Below are positions 27,645 to 36,753 of a DNA stretch of 64,000 nt, piece after piece. The position numbers were made by a program, and so were the translations under genes. The stretch's first letter is position 1. Each line of letters opens with the position of its first letter. The notes under the pieces are model-generated. The model was not told the origin of the DNA and made no database searches. It was given only the letters and a program-made list of their open reading frames with translations. The stretch is from Roseovarius pelagicus (GTDB lineage Bacteria > Pseudomonadota > Alphaproteobacteria > Rhodobacterales > Rhodobacteraceae), in assembly GCF_025639885.1 (NCBI RefSeq), contig NZ_CP106738.1, forward strand, positions 2,232,001 to 2,296,000, read 5' to 3'.

Positions 27645-29900
27645 ATGGCCAAACCAAAATTCACCGATGAAGAGGCGCTGGCTTTTCATTTGGAGCCGAC
27701 ACCCGGAAAATTCGAGATTAGCGCAACGGTCCCGATGACCACGCAGCGCGATCTGAGCCTAGCCTATTCACCGGGTGTGGCTGTGCCGTGCCTCGCGATC
27801 GCCGAGAATCCCGAGACGGTGTATGACTATACCAACAAGGGTAATCTGGTGGCTGTCATCTCGAATGGGACGGCAGTTCTGGGGTTGGGAAACCTTGGCG
27901 CACTGGGGTCAAAACCGGTGATGGAGGGCAAGGCGGTCCTGTTTAAAAGGTTCGCAGATGTAAACAGCATCGATATCGAACTGGATACCGAAGATCCGGA
28001 TGCGTTCTGTAACGCCGTGCGGCTGATGGGGCCGACATTTGGCGGAATCAACCTAGAGGACATCAAGGCACCGGAGTGTTTCATCATCGAGCAGCGGCTC
28101 AAAGAAGAGATGGACATCCCGGTTTTCCACGATGATCAGCATGGAACGGCGGTGATCTGTGCAGCGGGGCTGATCAATGCGCTGCATCTGTCCGGCAAGA
28201 AGATCGAGGATGTGCGGATCGTTTTGAACGGCGCGGGGGCCGCAGGGATCGCCTGTCTGGAGTTGCTGAAATCCATGGGCGCGCGCAATGAAAACTGCAT
28301 CATGTGCGACACCAAGGGCGTGATCTATCAGGGCCGCTCCGAAGGAATGAACCAGTGGAAATCGGCCCACGCGGTGCGAACAGAATTACGCACGCTGGAA
28401 GAGGCGATGAAAGACTGTGATGTTTTTCTCGGCGTGTCGGCCAAGGGCGCGGTGACACAGGACATGGTGGCATCAATGGCCCCCGATCCGGTTATTTTTG
28501 CCATGGCAAACCCGGACCCCGAGATCACGCCAGAAGAAGCGCATGCCGTGCGCGAGGATGCCATTGTGGCAACGGGCCGAAGCGATTACCCCAATCAGGT
28601 GAACAATGTTCTGGGTTTCCCCTACCTCTTTCGCGGGGCGTTGGACGTGCATGCCCGTGCGATCAATGACGAGATGAAAATCGCCTGCGCCGAAGCATTG
28701 GCCAAGCTGGCGCGCGAGGATGTCCCCGACGAAGTTGGCATGGCATATGGTCGCAAGTTGGCCTTTGGGCGCGACTACATCATTCCAGCGCCGTTTGACC
28801 CGCGTCTGATCCACACGATCCCGCCGGCCGTGGCGCGCGCCTGTATGAATACCGGCGCTGCACGGCGTCCGATCGTGGATATGGAAGCGTATGAGGTTAC
28901 GCTCAAGACGCGGATGGATCCGACCGCTGCGATCATGCGGTCGATCAATGCGCGGGCGCGTAATGCGCAGGCACGCATGATCTTTGCCGAGGGTGACGAC
29001 CCGCGTGTGTTGCGCGCCGCTGTACAATATCAGCGTGCGGGCATGGGTCAGGCGCTGGTCGTCGGGCGCGAGTCCGATGTTCAGGCTAAGCTGGAAGCGG
29101 CTGGTCTGGGCGATGCATTTACTGAACTGAAAATTGTGAACGCCGCCAACACTGAATATCTGGATGACTATCGGTCATTTTTGTATACCCGCTTGCAGCG
29201 TAAAGGACACGATCGGCAGGATGCCCACCTGCTGGCTGCTCGGGACCGGCATGTGTTCGGTGCATTGATGCTGGCGCATGGTCATGGGGATGGTCTCGTG
29301 ACGGGTGCCACCCGGAAATCGGCGCATGTTCTGGAATTGGTCAACCATGTGTTTGACGCCGACGCTGACAATGGGGCGGTTGGTGTCACGGCGCTGATGC
29401 TAAAAGGACGGATCGTGCTGGTGGCGGATACGCTGGTGCACGAATGGCCGGACGAGAACGATTTGGCCAATATTGCAGAGGGATCAGTGCGCGTCGCGCG
29501 GCATCTGGGGCTGGAACCACGGGTGGCTTTTGTCAGCTTTTCAACATTTGGGTACCCCCGCTCTGAGCGCGCGGAAAAGATGCATCTGGCCCCTCAGGTA
29601 CTGGAGGCACGTGGTGTCGATTTCGAATTCGAAGGTGAGATGACAGTCGATGTGGCGCTGAACACTGCCGCACAGGAAAATTACCCGTTCCAACGGCTAA
29701 CCGGTCCAGCGAACATTCTGGTCGTGCCTGCGCGGCATTCTGCATCTATCTCGGTCAAGCTGATGCAGGAAATGGCGGGCGCAACGGTGATCGGGCCGAT
29801 CCTGTCGGGCGTCGATCAATCGATTCAGATCTGTTCTACCTCGTCGACTGCGAACGACATTCTGAACATGGCTGTACTGGCCGCGTGCAAGGTCGGATGA
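27645..29900 (+). CDS. maeB: NADP-dependent malic enzyme with phosphotransacetylase-like domain
   Basis: 751 residues, the length of the hybrid MaeB type. Residues 1-425 are the malic enzyme: SLAYSPGVAVPCLAI, the metal-site HDDQHGTAVICAAGLINAL and the nucleotide fold LNGAGAAGIACLELL. Residues 430-751 resemble phosphate acetyltransferase, with LLAARDRHVFGALMLAHGHG and GPILSGVDQSIQI; in this hybrid class that domain is regulatory, binding acetyl-CoA, rather than catalytic. It converts malate to pyruvate with NADPH production. The stop overlaps the next gene as ATGA. Confidence 0.95.
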   Translation: MAKPKFTDEEALAFHLEPTPGKFEISATVPMTTQRDLSLAYSPGVAVPCLAIAENPETVYDYTNKGNLVAVISNGTAVLGLGNLGALGSKPVMEGKAVLFKRFADVNSIDIELDTEDPDAFCNAVRLMGPTFGGINLEDIKAPECFIIEQRLKEEMDIPVFHDDQHGTAVICAAGLINALHLSGKKIEDVRIVLNGAGAAGIACLELLKSMGARNENCIMCDTKGVIYQGRSEGMNQWKSAHAVRTELRTLEEAMKDCDVFLGVSAKGAVTQDMVASMAPDPVIFAMANPDPEITPEEAHAVREDAIVATGRSDYPNQVNNVLGFPYLFRGALDVHARAINDEMKIACAEALAKLAREDVPDEVGMAYGRKLAFGRDYIIPAPFDPRLIHTIPPAVARACMNTGAARRPIVDMEAYEVTLKTRMDPTAAIMRSINARARNAQARMIFAEGDDPRVLRAAVQYQRAGMGQALVVGRESDVQAKLEAAGLGDAFTELKIVNAANTEYLDDYRSFLYTRLQRKGHDRQDAHLLAARDRHVFGALMLAHGHGDGLVTGATRKSAHVLELVNHVFDADADNGAVGVTALMLKGRIVLVADTLVHEWPDENDLANIAEGSVRVARHLGLEPRVAFVSFSTFGYPRSERAEKMHLAPQVLEARGVDFEFEGEMTVDVALNTAAQENYPFQRLTGPANILVVPARHSASISVKLMQEMAGATVIGPILSGVDQSIQICSTSSTANDILNMAVLAACKVG

Positions 29901-30757
29901 CAGTCTATAACCTTGGCTCGATAAATGCGGACCGGTTTTACCGGGTACCGCATTTACCGCAACCGGGAGAGACGCTGGCCGCCGCTGCGCATTTTTCCGG
30001 TCTGGGCGGTAAGGGGGCCAACCAGTCCGTCGCGGCAGCACTGGCGGGAGCAGAAGTGGTGCATATCGGTGCGGTCGGTGCCGATGGCGGCTGGATGGTT
30101 GACCTGTTGAATGGGTATGGCGTGGGAACACGGCATATCGCAGTCAAACCCGCGCCATCGGGGCATGCGATCATCACTGTGGACGATCAAGGCGAAAATG
30201 CCATTGTGCTCTATCCGGGTGCCAACCGGACGGTAGAAGAGGAGCAGGTCACAAAGGCATTGGCAGAGGCTGGGCGGGGTGACTGGCTGATGATGCAGAA
30301 CGAGACAAATTGTCAGGTCGAAGCGGCATTGTCGGCGCGAGAAAGAGGGGCAAAAGTGGCCTATTCGGCCGCGCCGTTTGATCCCGAGGCTGTGCGCGCG
30401 GTTACCCCCTTGATTGATTTGCTGATCCTCAACGAGGTTGAAGCGGCGCAATTGGAAACAGGTGCGCAGGGCATGTCGACGCTACGAACCATCATCACCA
30501 AAGGGGCAGCAGGCGCTGTTTTTCTGGAGCAGGGCAAAGCGCCGGTAGAGGTGCCTGCCTTTGCGGTTCCTGTTGTCGATACGACGGGCGCGGGGGATAC
30601 GTTTGCTGGCTATACCGTCGCGGCGCTTGCTCAGGGGATGGACGTGCCCCAGGCGTTGCGTCAGGCATCTGCTGCTGCGGCGCTGATGGTACAGAGAAAA
30701 GGAACCGCCGAAGCGATCCCCACTCTGCCAGAGGTCCATCGGTTTCTTGGTCAGTGA
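29897..30757 (+). CDS. PfkB-family sugar kinase (ribokinase-like)
   Basis: 286 residues from ATG 29897, overlapping the maeB stop as [20 protein letters not shown] at about 37-52 is the PfkB N-terminal motif, and [19 protein letters not shown] at about 225-243 carries the catalytic aspartate and anion hole. It is closest in style to ribokinase, but I cannot assign the sugar; no transporter or isomerase gene is next to it. The 3' end overlaps convergent msrA by 7 bases. Confidence 0.85.
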   Translation: MTVYNLGSINADRFYRVPHLPQPGETLAAAAHFSGLGGKGANQSVAAALAGAEVVHIGAVGADGGWMVDLLNGYGVGTRHIAVKPAPSGHAIITVDDQGENAIVLYPGANRTVEEEQVTKALAEAGRGDWLMMQNETNCQVEAALSARERGAKVAYSAAPFDPEAVRAVTPLIDLLILNEVEAAQLETGAQGMSTLRTIITKGAAGAVFLEQGKAPVEVPAFAVPVVDTTGAGDTFAGYTVAALAQGMDVPQALRQASAAAALMVQRKGTAEAIPTLPEVHRFLGQ

Positions 30758-31419
30758 CCTTTGACAAAGGGCGCGGCACTGCCCCAGAGCGCTTTTACCC
30801 GCTCGTCACGACCACACGCGCTTCGATAGCGTTTATAGGCTTCTGACTGGCGCTTGGGCCCGAACCGGGTCACGACGAGGCTACGACTCTTGTAGTAATC
30901 CTGGTGATAATCTTCGGCCTTGTAGAAAGTCTGGAGGGGGAGCACCGGCGTTACGATCTTTTGGCCCAGTGCGTCTTGGGCGTTGGCAATGGCGGCATTT
31001 GCGCCGGCTTTTTCCGCTGCACCATTCACAAAGATCGCTGTACGATAGCTGTCCCCACGGTCACAGAACTGGCCGCCCGCATCGGTGGGGTCGACCGAGC
31101 GCAGAAACATTGACAGCAGAGTATCACGACTGACACGGGCCGGATCATACATGATTTGCACCGCCTCATAGTGGCCGGTGCCGCCGCGGGTGACATCCTT
31201 GTAGCTGGGGTTTTTGGTCGTGCCGCCTGTATAACCCGACACTGCTTCGCTGACGCCGGGGACAGCTTCGAAATCTGCCTCGACGCACCAGAAACACCCG
31301 CCTGCAACGGTCAGCACCTCGGTGCCTGCTGCATGGACGTGTTTGCCTTGGGCGAAAAAGCCGACCACGATCAACCCGCCCAGAAGTAGTGTTTTCAATT
31401 TTGTCATTGCACGCGTCAT
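30751..31419 (-). CDS. msrA: Peptide methionine sulfoxide reductase MsrA, exported form
   Basis: 222 residues from the ATG at 31419, with AAGGAGG upstream. A second in-frame ATG lies at 31407. Residues 7-31 are a signal peptide ([18 protein letters not shown]), so the enzyme probably works in the periplasm. The catalytic motif GGCFWC has C42, and [15 protein letters not shown] and GHYEAVQI are MsrA signatures. It reduces methionine-S-sulfoxide in oxidised envelope proteins. The long open frame upstream of 31419 does not look coding. Confidence 0.93.
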   Translation of the reverse strand: MTRAMTKLKTLLLGGLIVVGFFAQGKHVHAAGTEVLTVAGGCFWCVEADFEAVPGVSEAVSGYTGGTTKNPSYKDVTRGGTGHYEAVQIMYDPARVSRDTLLSMFLRSVDPTDAGGQFCDRGDSYRTAIFVNGAAEKAGANAAIANAQDALGQKIVTPVLPLQTFYKAEDYHQDYYKSRSLVVTRFGPKRQSEAYKRYRSACGRDERVKALWGSAAPFVKGH

Positions 31420-31581
31420 GGTGCTGATCCTCCTTGACTTGGGCTCAGCATGACCGAAGTGGACGGCGCCGCCAATACGGCGAAACACGATGTCACGCGC
31501 AGGTGACTGCAGTTTACCGGGTAGAGGGAATGTAGCCAAAATAGGGCCACGATCTGTAACAATCGCAGTGGGGAGTGTTGA

Positions 31582-31609
31582 TTGATCTCTAGTTTCGATC
31601 AATTATAAT
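31582..31609 (+). promoter_or_regulatory. Sigma-70-type promoter with overlapping inverted repeat
   Basis: TTGATC (31582-31587) and a perfect TATAAT (31604-31609) are 16 bases apart, upstream of the small secreted protein at 31757. An inverted repeat ATTGATC (31581-31587) / GATCAAT (31597-31603) covers the -35 and spacer, as an operator would. Transcription would start near 31616, giving a leader of about 140 bases. This accounts for the AT-rich block 31590-31660 in the 337-base msrA/31757 gap; I see nothing else in that gap. Confidence 0.55.
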
Positions 31610-31756
31610 TACGAAAAATCAATATCTTATAAAAAATATGAAATTTAATCTTATGGAACTGAAACTCTGCATGCCTGATCTACGTGACTGTTGGTAATCG
31701 CGGCGCAATATCGGGTGATCCCATCCATGCGCTGTGAAGCAATGGAGGAGATCGAA

Positions 31757-32170
31757 ATGAAAGTTTTTTACAGTATCGCTGCCCTTACCCTGAGCGCCGG
31801 TATCGCTAATGCCGCGGCGCATGCAATGGCGCCAAAGGTTGAGGCATCTGATCAGGATGTGTCGAACGGGGTTGTCAGCGCAGAAAGTGTCGCCGCAGCC
31901 GAGAATGGTTGGCTGGTTGTGCACCGCACCGGCGAAGACATGAAGCCGGGTCCGGTGGTCGGGTACGCGCCATTGCGTGCGGGTGAAAACATGGACGTTG
32001 CCGCGATCCTGACCGAAGAGGTCAAGTCGGGCGATATGTTGATGCTGATGGTGCATTCCGAAGCAGGCGGCATGAAAACCGGCATCTTTGAATACACCTT
32101 GGGCGCCAAGGAAGATGGACCAGTCAAACCAGACGGCAAACTGGTCATGCAGGTCATCACCGCGCAGTAA
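31757..32170 (+). CDS. Small exported protein, DUF7282-like
   Basis: 137 residues from ATG 31757, with GGAGGAGATCGAA directly upstream. Residues 1-20 are a signal peptide (MKVFYSIAALTLSAGIANAA). The mature part has a repeated-strand look with DVSNGVVSAESVAAAENGWL, VVGYAPLRAGENMDVAAIL and GIFEYTLGAKEDGP. I recall similar roseobacter and haloarchaeal proteins grouped as DUF7282, function unknown. It has its own promoter-like sequence and an intrinsic terminator, so it is probably a single-gene unit. Periplasmic location is inferred. Confidence 0.75.
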   Translation: MKVFYSIAALTLSAGIANAAAHAMAPKVEASDQDVSNGVVSAESVAAAENGWLVVHRTGEDMKPGPVVGYAPLRAGENMDVAAILTEEVKSGDMLMLMVHSEAGGMKTGIFEYTLGAKEDGPVKPDGKLVMQVITAQ

Positions 32171-32245
32171 CGCGCGCGTGAAGAGATCGCCCCAGTTGAG
32201 GGCGAGCGTACGAGTACAGTTACGAGTGCTGCCAATATGAGTGAA

Positions 32246-32274
32246 GGCGACCCATCTGTTCGGGTCGCCTTTTT
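32246..32274 (+). terminator. Intrinsic terminator after the DUF7282-like gene
   Basis: GGCGACCC (32246-32253) pairs with GGGTCGCC (32262-32269), loop ATCTGTTC, followed by TTTTT. A classic Rho-independent terminator 75 bases after the stop at 32170. Confidence 0.88.
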
Positions 32275-32354
32275 CGCGTGAATTGGTCGTAATCTGAACC
32301 ACTCGGACCAAAATTCCCCGTGAATAGTCACGATGTCCTTTCCACATCGAACTC

Positions 32355-32885
32355 ATGAACAGACGCGAATTTACCCAAGCTCTCTTTGGTTCTGGCGTGG
32401 CCGCTGTCGCTCCGTTACCGGCGCTGGGCAAGGCGGCAGTACCGGTTGCACGTAGCCGCTACATATTTGCCGTGGCGCTGGCACATGCGAGAACGGGCAT
32501 ATCGGTAGATATGATCGCGGATCAGGTCGGTGTGCGGAATCACACGGCACGGCGGCTATTTGCTCAGTTGATCCGACGCGGTGTGGTTGAGACGCCAAAT
32601 GCCACGGGCATGGCACGGCTGTCGGCCCCACTATTGCGGATCACCTCGCAAGAGATGGTCATGGGTCCGGGCGGCACTGCGGTTGTGCGTGGATCAGTGC
32701 AGGATACGCTGGTCCGGGCGCTGGATCAGTCTAACACGTCGCAGCAGCGCCGCGCGCTGCCGGTTGAGGATAACCCCGAAGACAGCGCGCAAGATGTGGA
32801 TGAGGTGCCTGCCGAAGACCTCAGCCTTTCAAACGACGATTCCGAGCCGCCAGAAGCTTTAGTCGCAGAGCGTTCAGCTGAATGA
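32355..32885 (+). CDS. Tat-signal protein with winged-helix-like domain, unknown function
   Basis: 176 residues. The N terminus [20 protein letters not shown] has a twin-arginine motif (R3, R4) followed by a hydrophobic stretch and ALGKA, a plausible Tat signal. Residues about 36-90 look like a winged helix-turn-helix ([20 protein letters not shown], then [11 protein letters not shown]). Residues 125-176 are acidic and disordered-looking. I recall similar hypothetical proteins in roseobacters with no known role. The last 65 bases overlap the 3' end of argG on the other strand, so the acidic tail is antisense to argG. Confidence 0.7.
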   Translation: MNRREFTQALFGSGVAAVAPLPALGKAAVPVARSRYIFAVALAHARTGISVDMIADQVGVRNHTARRLFAQLIRRGVVETPNATGMARLSAPLLRITSQEMVMGPGGTAVVRGSVQDTLVRALDQSNTSQQRRALPVEDNPEDSAQDVDEVPAEDLSLSNDDSEPPEALVAERSAE

Positions 32886-34047
32886 AGCCCGCCGCATCTT
32901 TCTGATCGTAAGCACCGGCGTCATCCTCGAACGTCACATGCGCCTCGGAATAGAGCGAATGATCCGACCAGCGACCGACGCAGGTGGCAGCACCTTTGTA
33001 GAGTTTCAGTCGCACGGTACCGGTCACATGCTCCTGACTCTTGTCGATGGCGGCTTGTAGCATCTCGCGTTCTGGGCTGAACCAAAAGCCGTTATAGATC
33101 AACTCGGCATAGCGAGGCATCAGGCTGTCCTTTAAGTGACCTGCGCCGCTATCCAGCGTGATCTGCTCGATGCCGCGATGCGCCTCTAGCAGGACTGTGC
33201 CGCCGGGGGTTTCGTAGATGCCGCGTGACTTCATCCCGACAAAGCGGTTTTCGACGAAATCCAGACGTCCGATACCGTGTTTGCCACCCAACTCGTTCAG
33301 ACGTGTCAGGATTGTCGCGGGGCTGAGCGTCTCGCCATTGATGCTGACCGCATCGCCGCGTTCAAAGCCGACTTCGATGAATTCGGGTGTATCTGGTGCA
33401 TCTTCTGGCGCGACGGTACGCTGATACACGTAATCGGGTGCGGCCTCTGCCGGATCTTCCAGCACTTTGCCCTCTGACGAGGTGTGCAACAGGTTGGCAT
33501 CGACGCTGAATGGTGCTTCGCCGCGTTTGTCCTTGGCGATCGGGATCTGGTTTTTCTCGGCAAAATCCAGCAGGCGTGTGCGAGAGGTCAGGTCCCATTC
33601 CCGCCATGGTGCGATCACCTTGATATCGGGGTTCAGGGCATAGGCGGCCAATTCGAACCGAACCTGATCGTTGCCCTTGCCGGTGGCGCCGTGGGCGACC
33701 GCATCGGCACCGGTCATTGCGGCGATCTCAACCAACCGTTTGGAAATCAGCGGTCGGGCGATGGAGGTGCCGAGCAGATACAGCCCCTCGTACAGTGCGT
33801 TGGCGCGGAACATCGGAAAGACGAAATCGCGCACGAATTCCTCGCGCACGTCCTCAATATAGATGTTGTCGGGGTTGATCCCCAGCATCACCGCCTTTTC
33901 GCGAGCGGGTTCCAGTTCTTCGCCTTGACCGAGATCGGCAGTGAACGTCACCACCTCGCAACCATATTCGGTCTGAAGCCATTTGAGGATGATCGAGGTA
34001 TCGAGGCCGCCGGAATAGGCCAGCACAACTTTCTTGGGCGCGGACAT
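32821..34047 (-). CDS. argG: Argininosuccinate synthase
   Basis: 408 residues from the ATG at 34047, with AAAGGAAAGA upstream; the frame is open to 34134 without support. The ATP-binding P-loop [16 protein letters not shown] is at about 9-24, with [12 protein letters not shown] and [20 protein letters not shown] later. It condenses citrulline and aspartate. Together with argJ at the other end of the window it represents arginine synthesis, but the genes are not clustered. Confidence 0.97.
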   Translation of the reverse strand: MSAPKKVVLAYSGGLDTSIILKWLQTEYGCEVVTFTADLGQGEELEPAREKAVMLGINPDNIYIEDVREEFVRDFVFPMFRANALYEGLYLLGTSIARPLISKRLVEIAAMTGADAVAHGATGKGNDQVRFELAAYALNPDIKVIAPWREWDLTSRTRLLDFAEKNQIPIAKDKRGEAPFSVDANLLHTSSEGKVLEDPAEAAPDYVYQRTVAPEDAPDTPEFIEVGFERGDAVSINGETLSPATILTRLNELGGKHGIGRLDFVENRFVGMKSRGIYETPGGTVLLEAHRGIEQITLDSGAGHLKDSLMPRYAELIYNGFWFSPEREMLQAAIDKSQEHVTGTVRLKLYKGAATCVGRWSDHSLYSEAHVTFEDDAGAYDQKDAAGFIQLNALRLKLLAARNRRLKG

Positions 34048-34170
34048 CAGTCTTTCCTTTGTCAGGGTCGCGCTGGGAGTTAGCTGTTTTTTTACATAGG
34101 GGCAAGGGAAGCCATACTTGCCCTGTGTGGGCATCTATGGTCGAGATATGAGAAATATCTGCGCGGAGAC

Positions 34171-34929
34171 ATGGCGAGAATGACAGGACTGAAAGTGATC
34201 ATTCATGCGCTGCGCATGGTTTGGGGCAATCGGCGCGAGGCTGTGCAGATCGGACTGGCCCCTGTGATGCTGATGATTGTCGCGACGGTGATTCTGCGGA
34301 TACATGATGGACCGATCTGGTCGATGGCGCATGCCCTATCATTCGAGCAGGTGGTGCTGAATGCCTTTGCCAGTGAAGAGGCGTTCTTGCTGATGCTGCT
34401 CTGGGTATTTGCCACAATCTGGTTCTTTGTGAGCTGGCATCGGTTCATTCTGTTGGAGGAGTATCCCAAAGGCTGGCTGCCACCACTGCACCGCGAAGAG
34501 TCCATCGCATATCTGCGCGCGGCGACGTGGCTGTTCGGCATAGGGATAGTTGCCCTGTTTGTGATGGTTTTCGTGACGGCGATTCTGGGCGAGGTTATGT
34601 TCAACATCTTCGTACTCGGCGTCGCCTTGCTGGCATTTGTGATTTACCGGATCAGCCCGATCCTGCCTGCCGCGGCGGTGGGGAGAAAGATGGGATTTTC
34701 CGAGGTTCTGGTGGCCACGCAAGGGGCGAGCCTGACGATCCTCATGGTGATGGTGTTTCGCTATGCGGCCAGCCGCGTGCTGGATGCCACCGTCGCCGGT
34801 GCGGCGGATATTAATGGTGCGCTGGGGCTGATCGTTTTCGGAGTACTGACCTTCGTTCTGAGCCTGATCAACGTTAGTATTCTGACCACAATCTATGGTC
34901 ATTGGGTCGAGGGGCGGCCGCTCGACTAA
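34171..34929 (+). CDS. Polytopic membrane protein of unknown function
   Basis: 252 residues with about six hydrophobic segments: near 28-42, 72-90, 115-135, 137-155, 180-195 and 215-240. A conserved-looking loop FVSWHRFILLEEYPKGWLPP lies between segments 2 and 3. I recognise no named family with certainty; similar roseobacter proteins are annotated only as membrane proteins. ATG 34171 is used; ATG 34180 is an alternative. ilvA begins 68 bases after it on the same strand. Confidence 0.65.
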   Translation: MARMTGLKVIIHALRMVWGNRREAVQIGLAPVMLMIVATVILRIHDGPIWSMAHALSFEQVVLNAFASEEAFLLMLLWVFATIWFFVSWHRFILLEEYPKGWLPPLHREESIAYLRAATWLFGIGIVALFVMVFVTAILGEVMFNIFVLGVALLAFVIYRISPILPAAAVGRKMGFSEVLVATQGASLTILMVMVFRYAASRVLDATVAGAADINGALGLIVFGVLTFVLSLINVSILTTIYGHWVEGRPLD

Positions 34930-34997
34930 CGGTATTCTTGGGTATGCTTTGCACGTCCCCACTTGCGTGGTTGCGAGGGATCGGGCAGGCAGGGCGC

Positions 34998-36245
34998 ATG
35001 AGCGATTTTCAAGACAGAGCCCGCACTGCCGAGGCAGCGATGCGACCGGTTTTCGATGCGACACCGTTGCAGCGCAATGAACATCTGAGCGAGCGGTATG
35101 ACGCCAACATCCTGTTGAAGCGCGAGGACCTGACCCCGGTTCGATCCTACAAGCTGCGCGGCGCATTCAATGCGATGCGCAAGGTGCTGGATGCAGTTCC
35201 CGAAGGAGGTGCTGCGCCGATTTTTGTCTGCGCCAGTGCGGGAAATCATGCGCAGGGCGTTGCCTTTATGTGCCGTCATTTTGGTGTCGAAGGTGTGATT
35301 TACATGCCCGTGACCACACCACAGCAGAAAATTGGCAAGACCCAGACATTTGGCGGGGACGCGATCCGGATCGAACTGACGGGGGACTATTTCGACATTA
35401 CGCTCACCGCTGCACAAGCCTATTGCGCTAAAATTGGTGGGCATTTTCTATCGCCTTTTGACGATGAAGACGTGATCGAGGGCCAAGCCTCGGTAGCGGT
35501 CGAGATCGAGCGCGAATTGGGCGGGTTGCCCGATCATATTGTCATGCCGGTGGGCGGTGGCGGTCTGTCGGCGGGGGTTTGCAGCTATGTCGGTGATGGC
35601 TCGGATGTAACGCTGGTCGAACCAGAGGGTGGCGCATGTCTAAACGCTGCCTTGCGGGCGGGTACGCCGGTCCGACTGAACCACGTGAATAGTTTTGCCG
35701 ACGGCGCGGCGGTGGCGCAGGTGGGCGCGCGGACATTCGCCCGATTGCAGCACCTTGATCCGGGACAGGCAATCACGATTGCCGAGGATCGGCTATGCAC
35801 AACCATGATCGAGATGTTGAACATCGAAGGGATTGTGCTGGAACCTGCCGGGGCGCTGGCGGTGGACGCTTTGAAGGATATGCGCAACCGTATCAAGGGC
35901 AAGACGGTCGTGTGCGTCACGTCGGGCGGCAATTTCGATTTCGAGCGGCTGCCCGAGGTAAAGGAACGCGCTCAGCGATACTCCGGCGTTAAGAAATATT
36001 TTATTTTACGGATGCCGCAGCGGCCCGGAGCGCTAAAGGATTTTCTGTCACTGCTGGGACCCGATGACGATATTGCCCGGTTTGAGTATCTCAAGAAGTC
36101 CGCACGCAATTTTGGATCGGTTTTAATCGGGATCGAAACTGCGCATGAGGAGAATTTCGCACGTTTGCAGGCCACCCTGCGCGCGCAGGATTTCGAATTT
36201 CGTGATATAACCAACGACGAAGTGCTGGCAGAATTCCTGATTTGA
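34998..36245 (+). CDS. ilvA: Threonine ammonia-lyase (threonine deaminase), biosynthetic type
   Basis: 415 residues from ATG 34998; the frame is open back to 34902 but that part overlaps the previous gene. PLP lysine K52 is in PVRSYKLRGAFNAM, the substrate loop in CASAGNHAQGVAF, and the phosphate-binding loop in PVGGGGLSAGV. About residues 330-415 form a single ACT-like domain (KKYFILRMPQRPGALKDFL), shorter than the double domain of E. coli IlvA. It makes 2-oxobutanoate for isoleucine. Feedback control through the ACT-like domain is likely. Confidence 0.94.
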   Translation: MSDFQDRARTAEAAMRPVFDATPLQRNEHLSERYDANILLKREDLTPVRSYKLRGAFNAMRKVLDAVPEGGAAPIFVCASAGNHAQGVAFMCRHFGVEGVIYMPVTTPQQKIGKTQTFGGDAIRIELTGDYFDITLTAAQAYCAKIGGHFLSPFDDEDVIEGQASVAVEIERELGGLPDHIVMPVGGGGLSAGVCSYVGDGSDVTLVEPEGGACLNAALRAGTPVRLNHVNSFADGAAVAQVGARTFARLQHLDPGQAITIAEDRLCTTMIEMLNIEGIVLEPAGALAVDALKDMRNRIKGKTVVCVTSGGNFDFERLPEVKERAQRYSGVKKYFILRMPQRPGALKDFLSLLGPDDDIARFEYLKKSARNFGSVLIGIETAHEENFARLQATLRAQDFEFRDITNDEVLAEFLI

Positions 36246-36254
36246 CGGCACCCG

Positions 36255-36587
36255 TCAGGTAGAGTGCAGACGGTCCAGCCCAGCGAGAAATTCGACACAG
36301 GACGCATCGAAGGACTCTAGGATATTGGCGATGTTGATTTGTTCAAACTCAGCATGGGCTGCGGCAGTTTCACCTGTCTGGCACAAGTCTGAGAAATGTA
36401 GAAATCCTAGGTTCAGCGCACTGCCCTTGAGAAAGTGAAGCATTGCTTCCCATTCTTTGGGTGGCTCACTGGCGCGTAGTTTTCCGATTTCTTCTTGAAC
36501 CTCTTCGAGGAACAGCTCGACCACATCGCCGAAATCCTCTGCGCCGATTTCGTCGTGCAATTCCGCAACCCTTGACCAGTCAATCAT
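36255..36587 (-). CDS. Histidine phosphotransfer (Hpt) domain protein
   Basis: 110 residues, a stand-alone Hpt domain. The phosphoacceptor is H51 in LHFLKGSALNLGF, the typical HxxKG(S/A)A pattern. The rest is a four-helix bundle rich in acidic residues. Such proteins shuttle phosphate between receivers of histidine kinases and response regulators. It is divergent from the REC-PP2C gene at 36754, a probable partner. It ends ten bases after convergent ilvA. Confidence 0.88.
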   Translation of the reverse strand: MIDWSRVAELHDEIGAEDFGDVVELFLEEVQEEIGKLRASEPPKEWEAMLHFLKGSALNLGFLHFSDLCQTGETAAAHAEFEQINIANILESFDASCVEFLAGLDRLHST

Positions 36588-36633
36588 GGCGCACCCGAAC
36601 GCTTACCAAAACGTTAGTCTGCGGGGGTCGGCG

Positions 36634-36648
36634 TTAACATGATGTTAC
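36634..36648. promoter_or_regulatory. CtrA-box-like site between hpt and the REC-PP2C gene
   Basis: TTAA (36634-36637), seven bases, then TTAC (36645-36648), one mismatch from the alphaproteobacterial CtrA consensus TTAA-N7-TTAA. It lies in the 166-base divergent gap between two signalling genes. A single near-match can be chance. Confidence 0.4.
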
Positions 36649-36753
36649 GATTCATGTGGCAAGGGGCCCGGATTGCAGCGAATTTTAGCATTCACACCTC
36701 GTTAACGCGCGTTGGGATATCTATTCGTGCGGGGGCAGAATAAGGGGTGAAAG

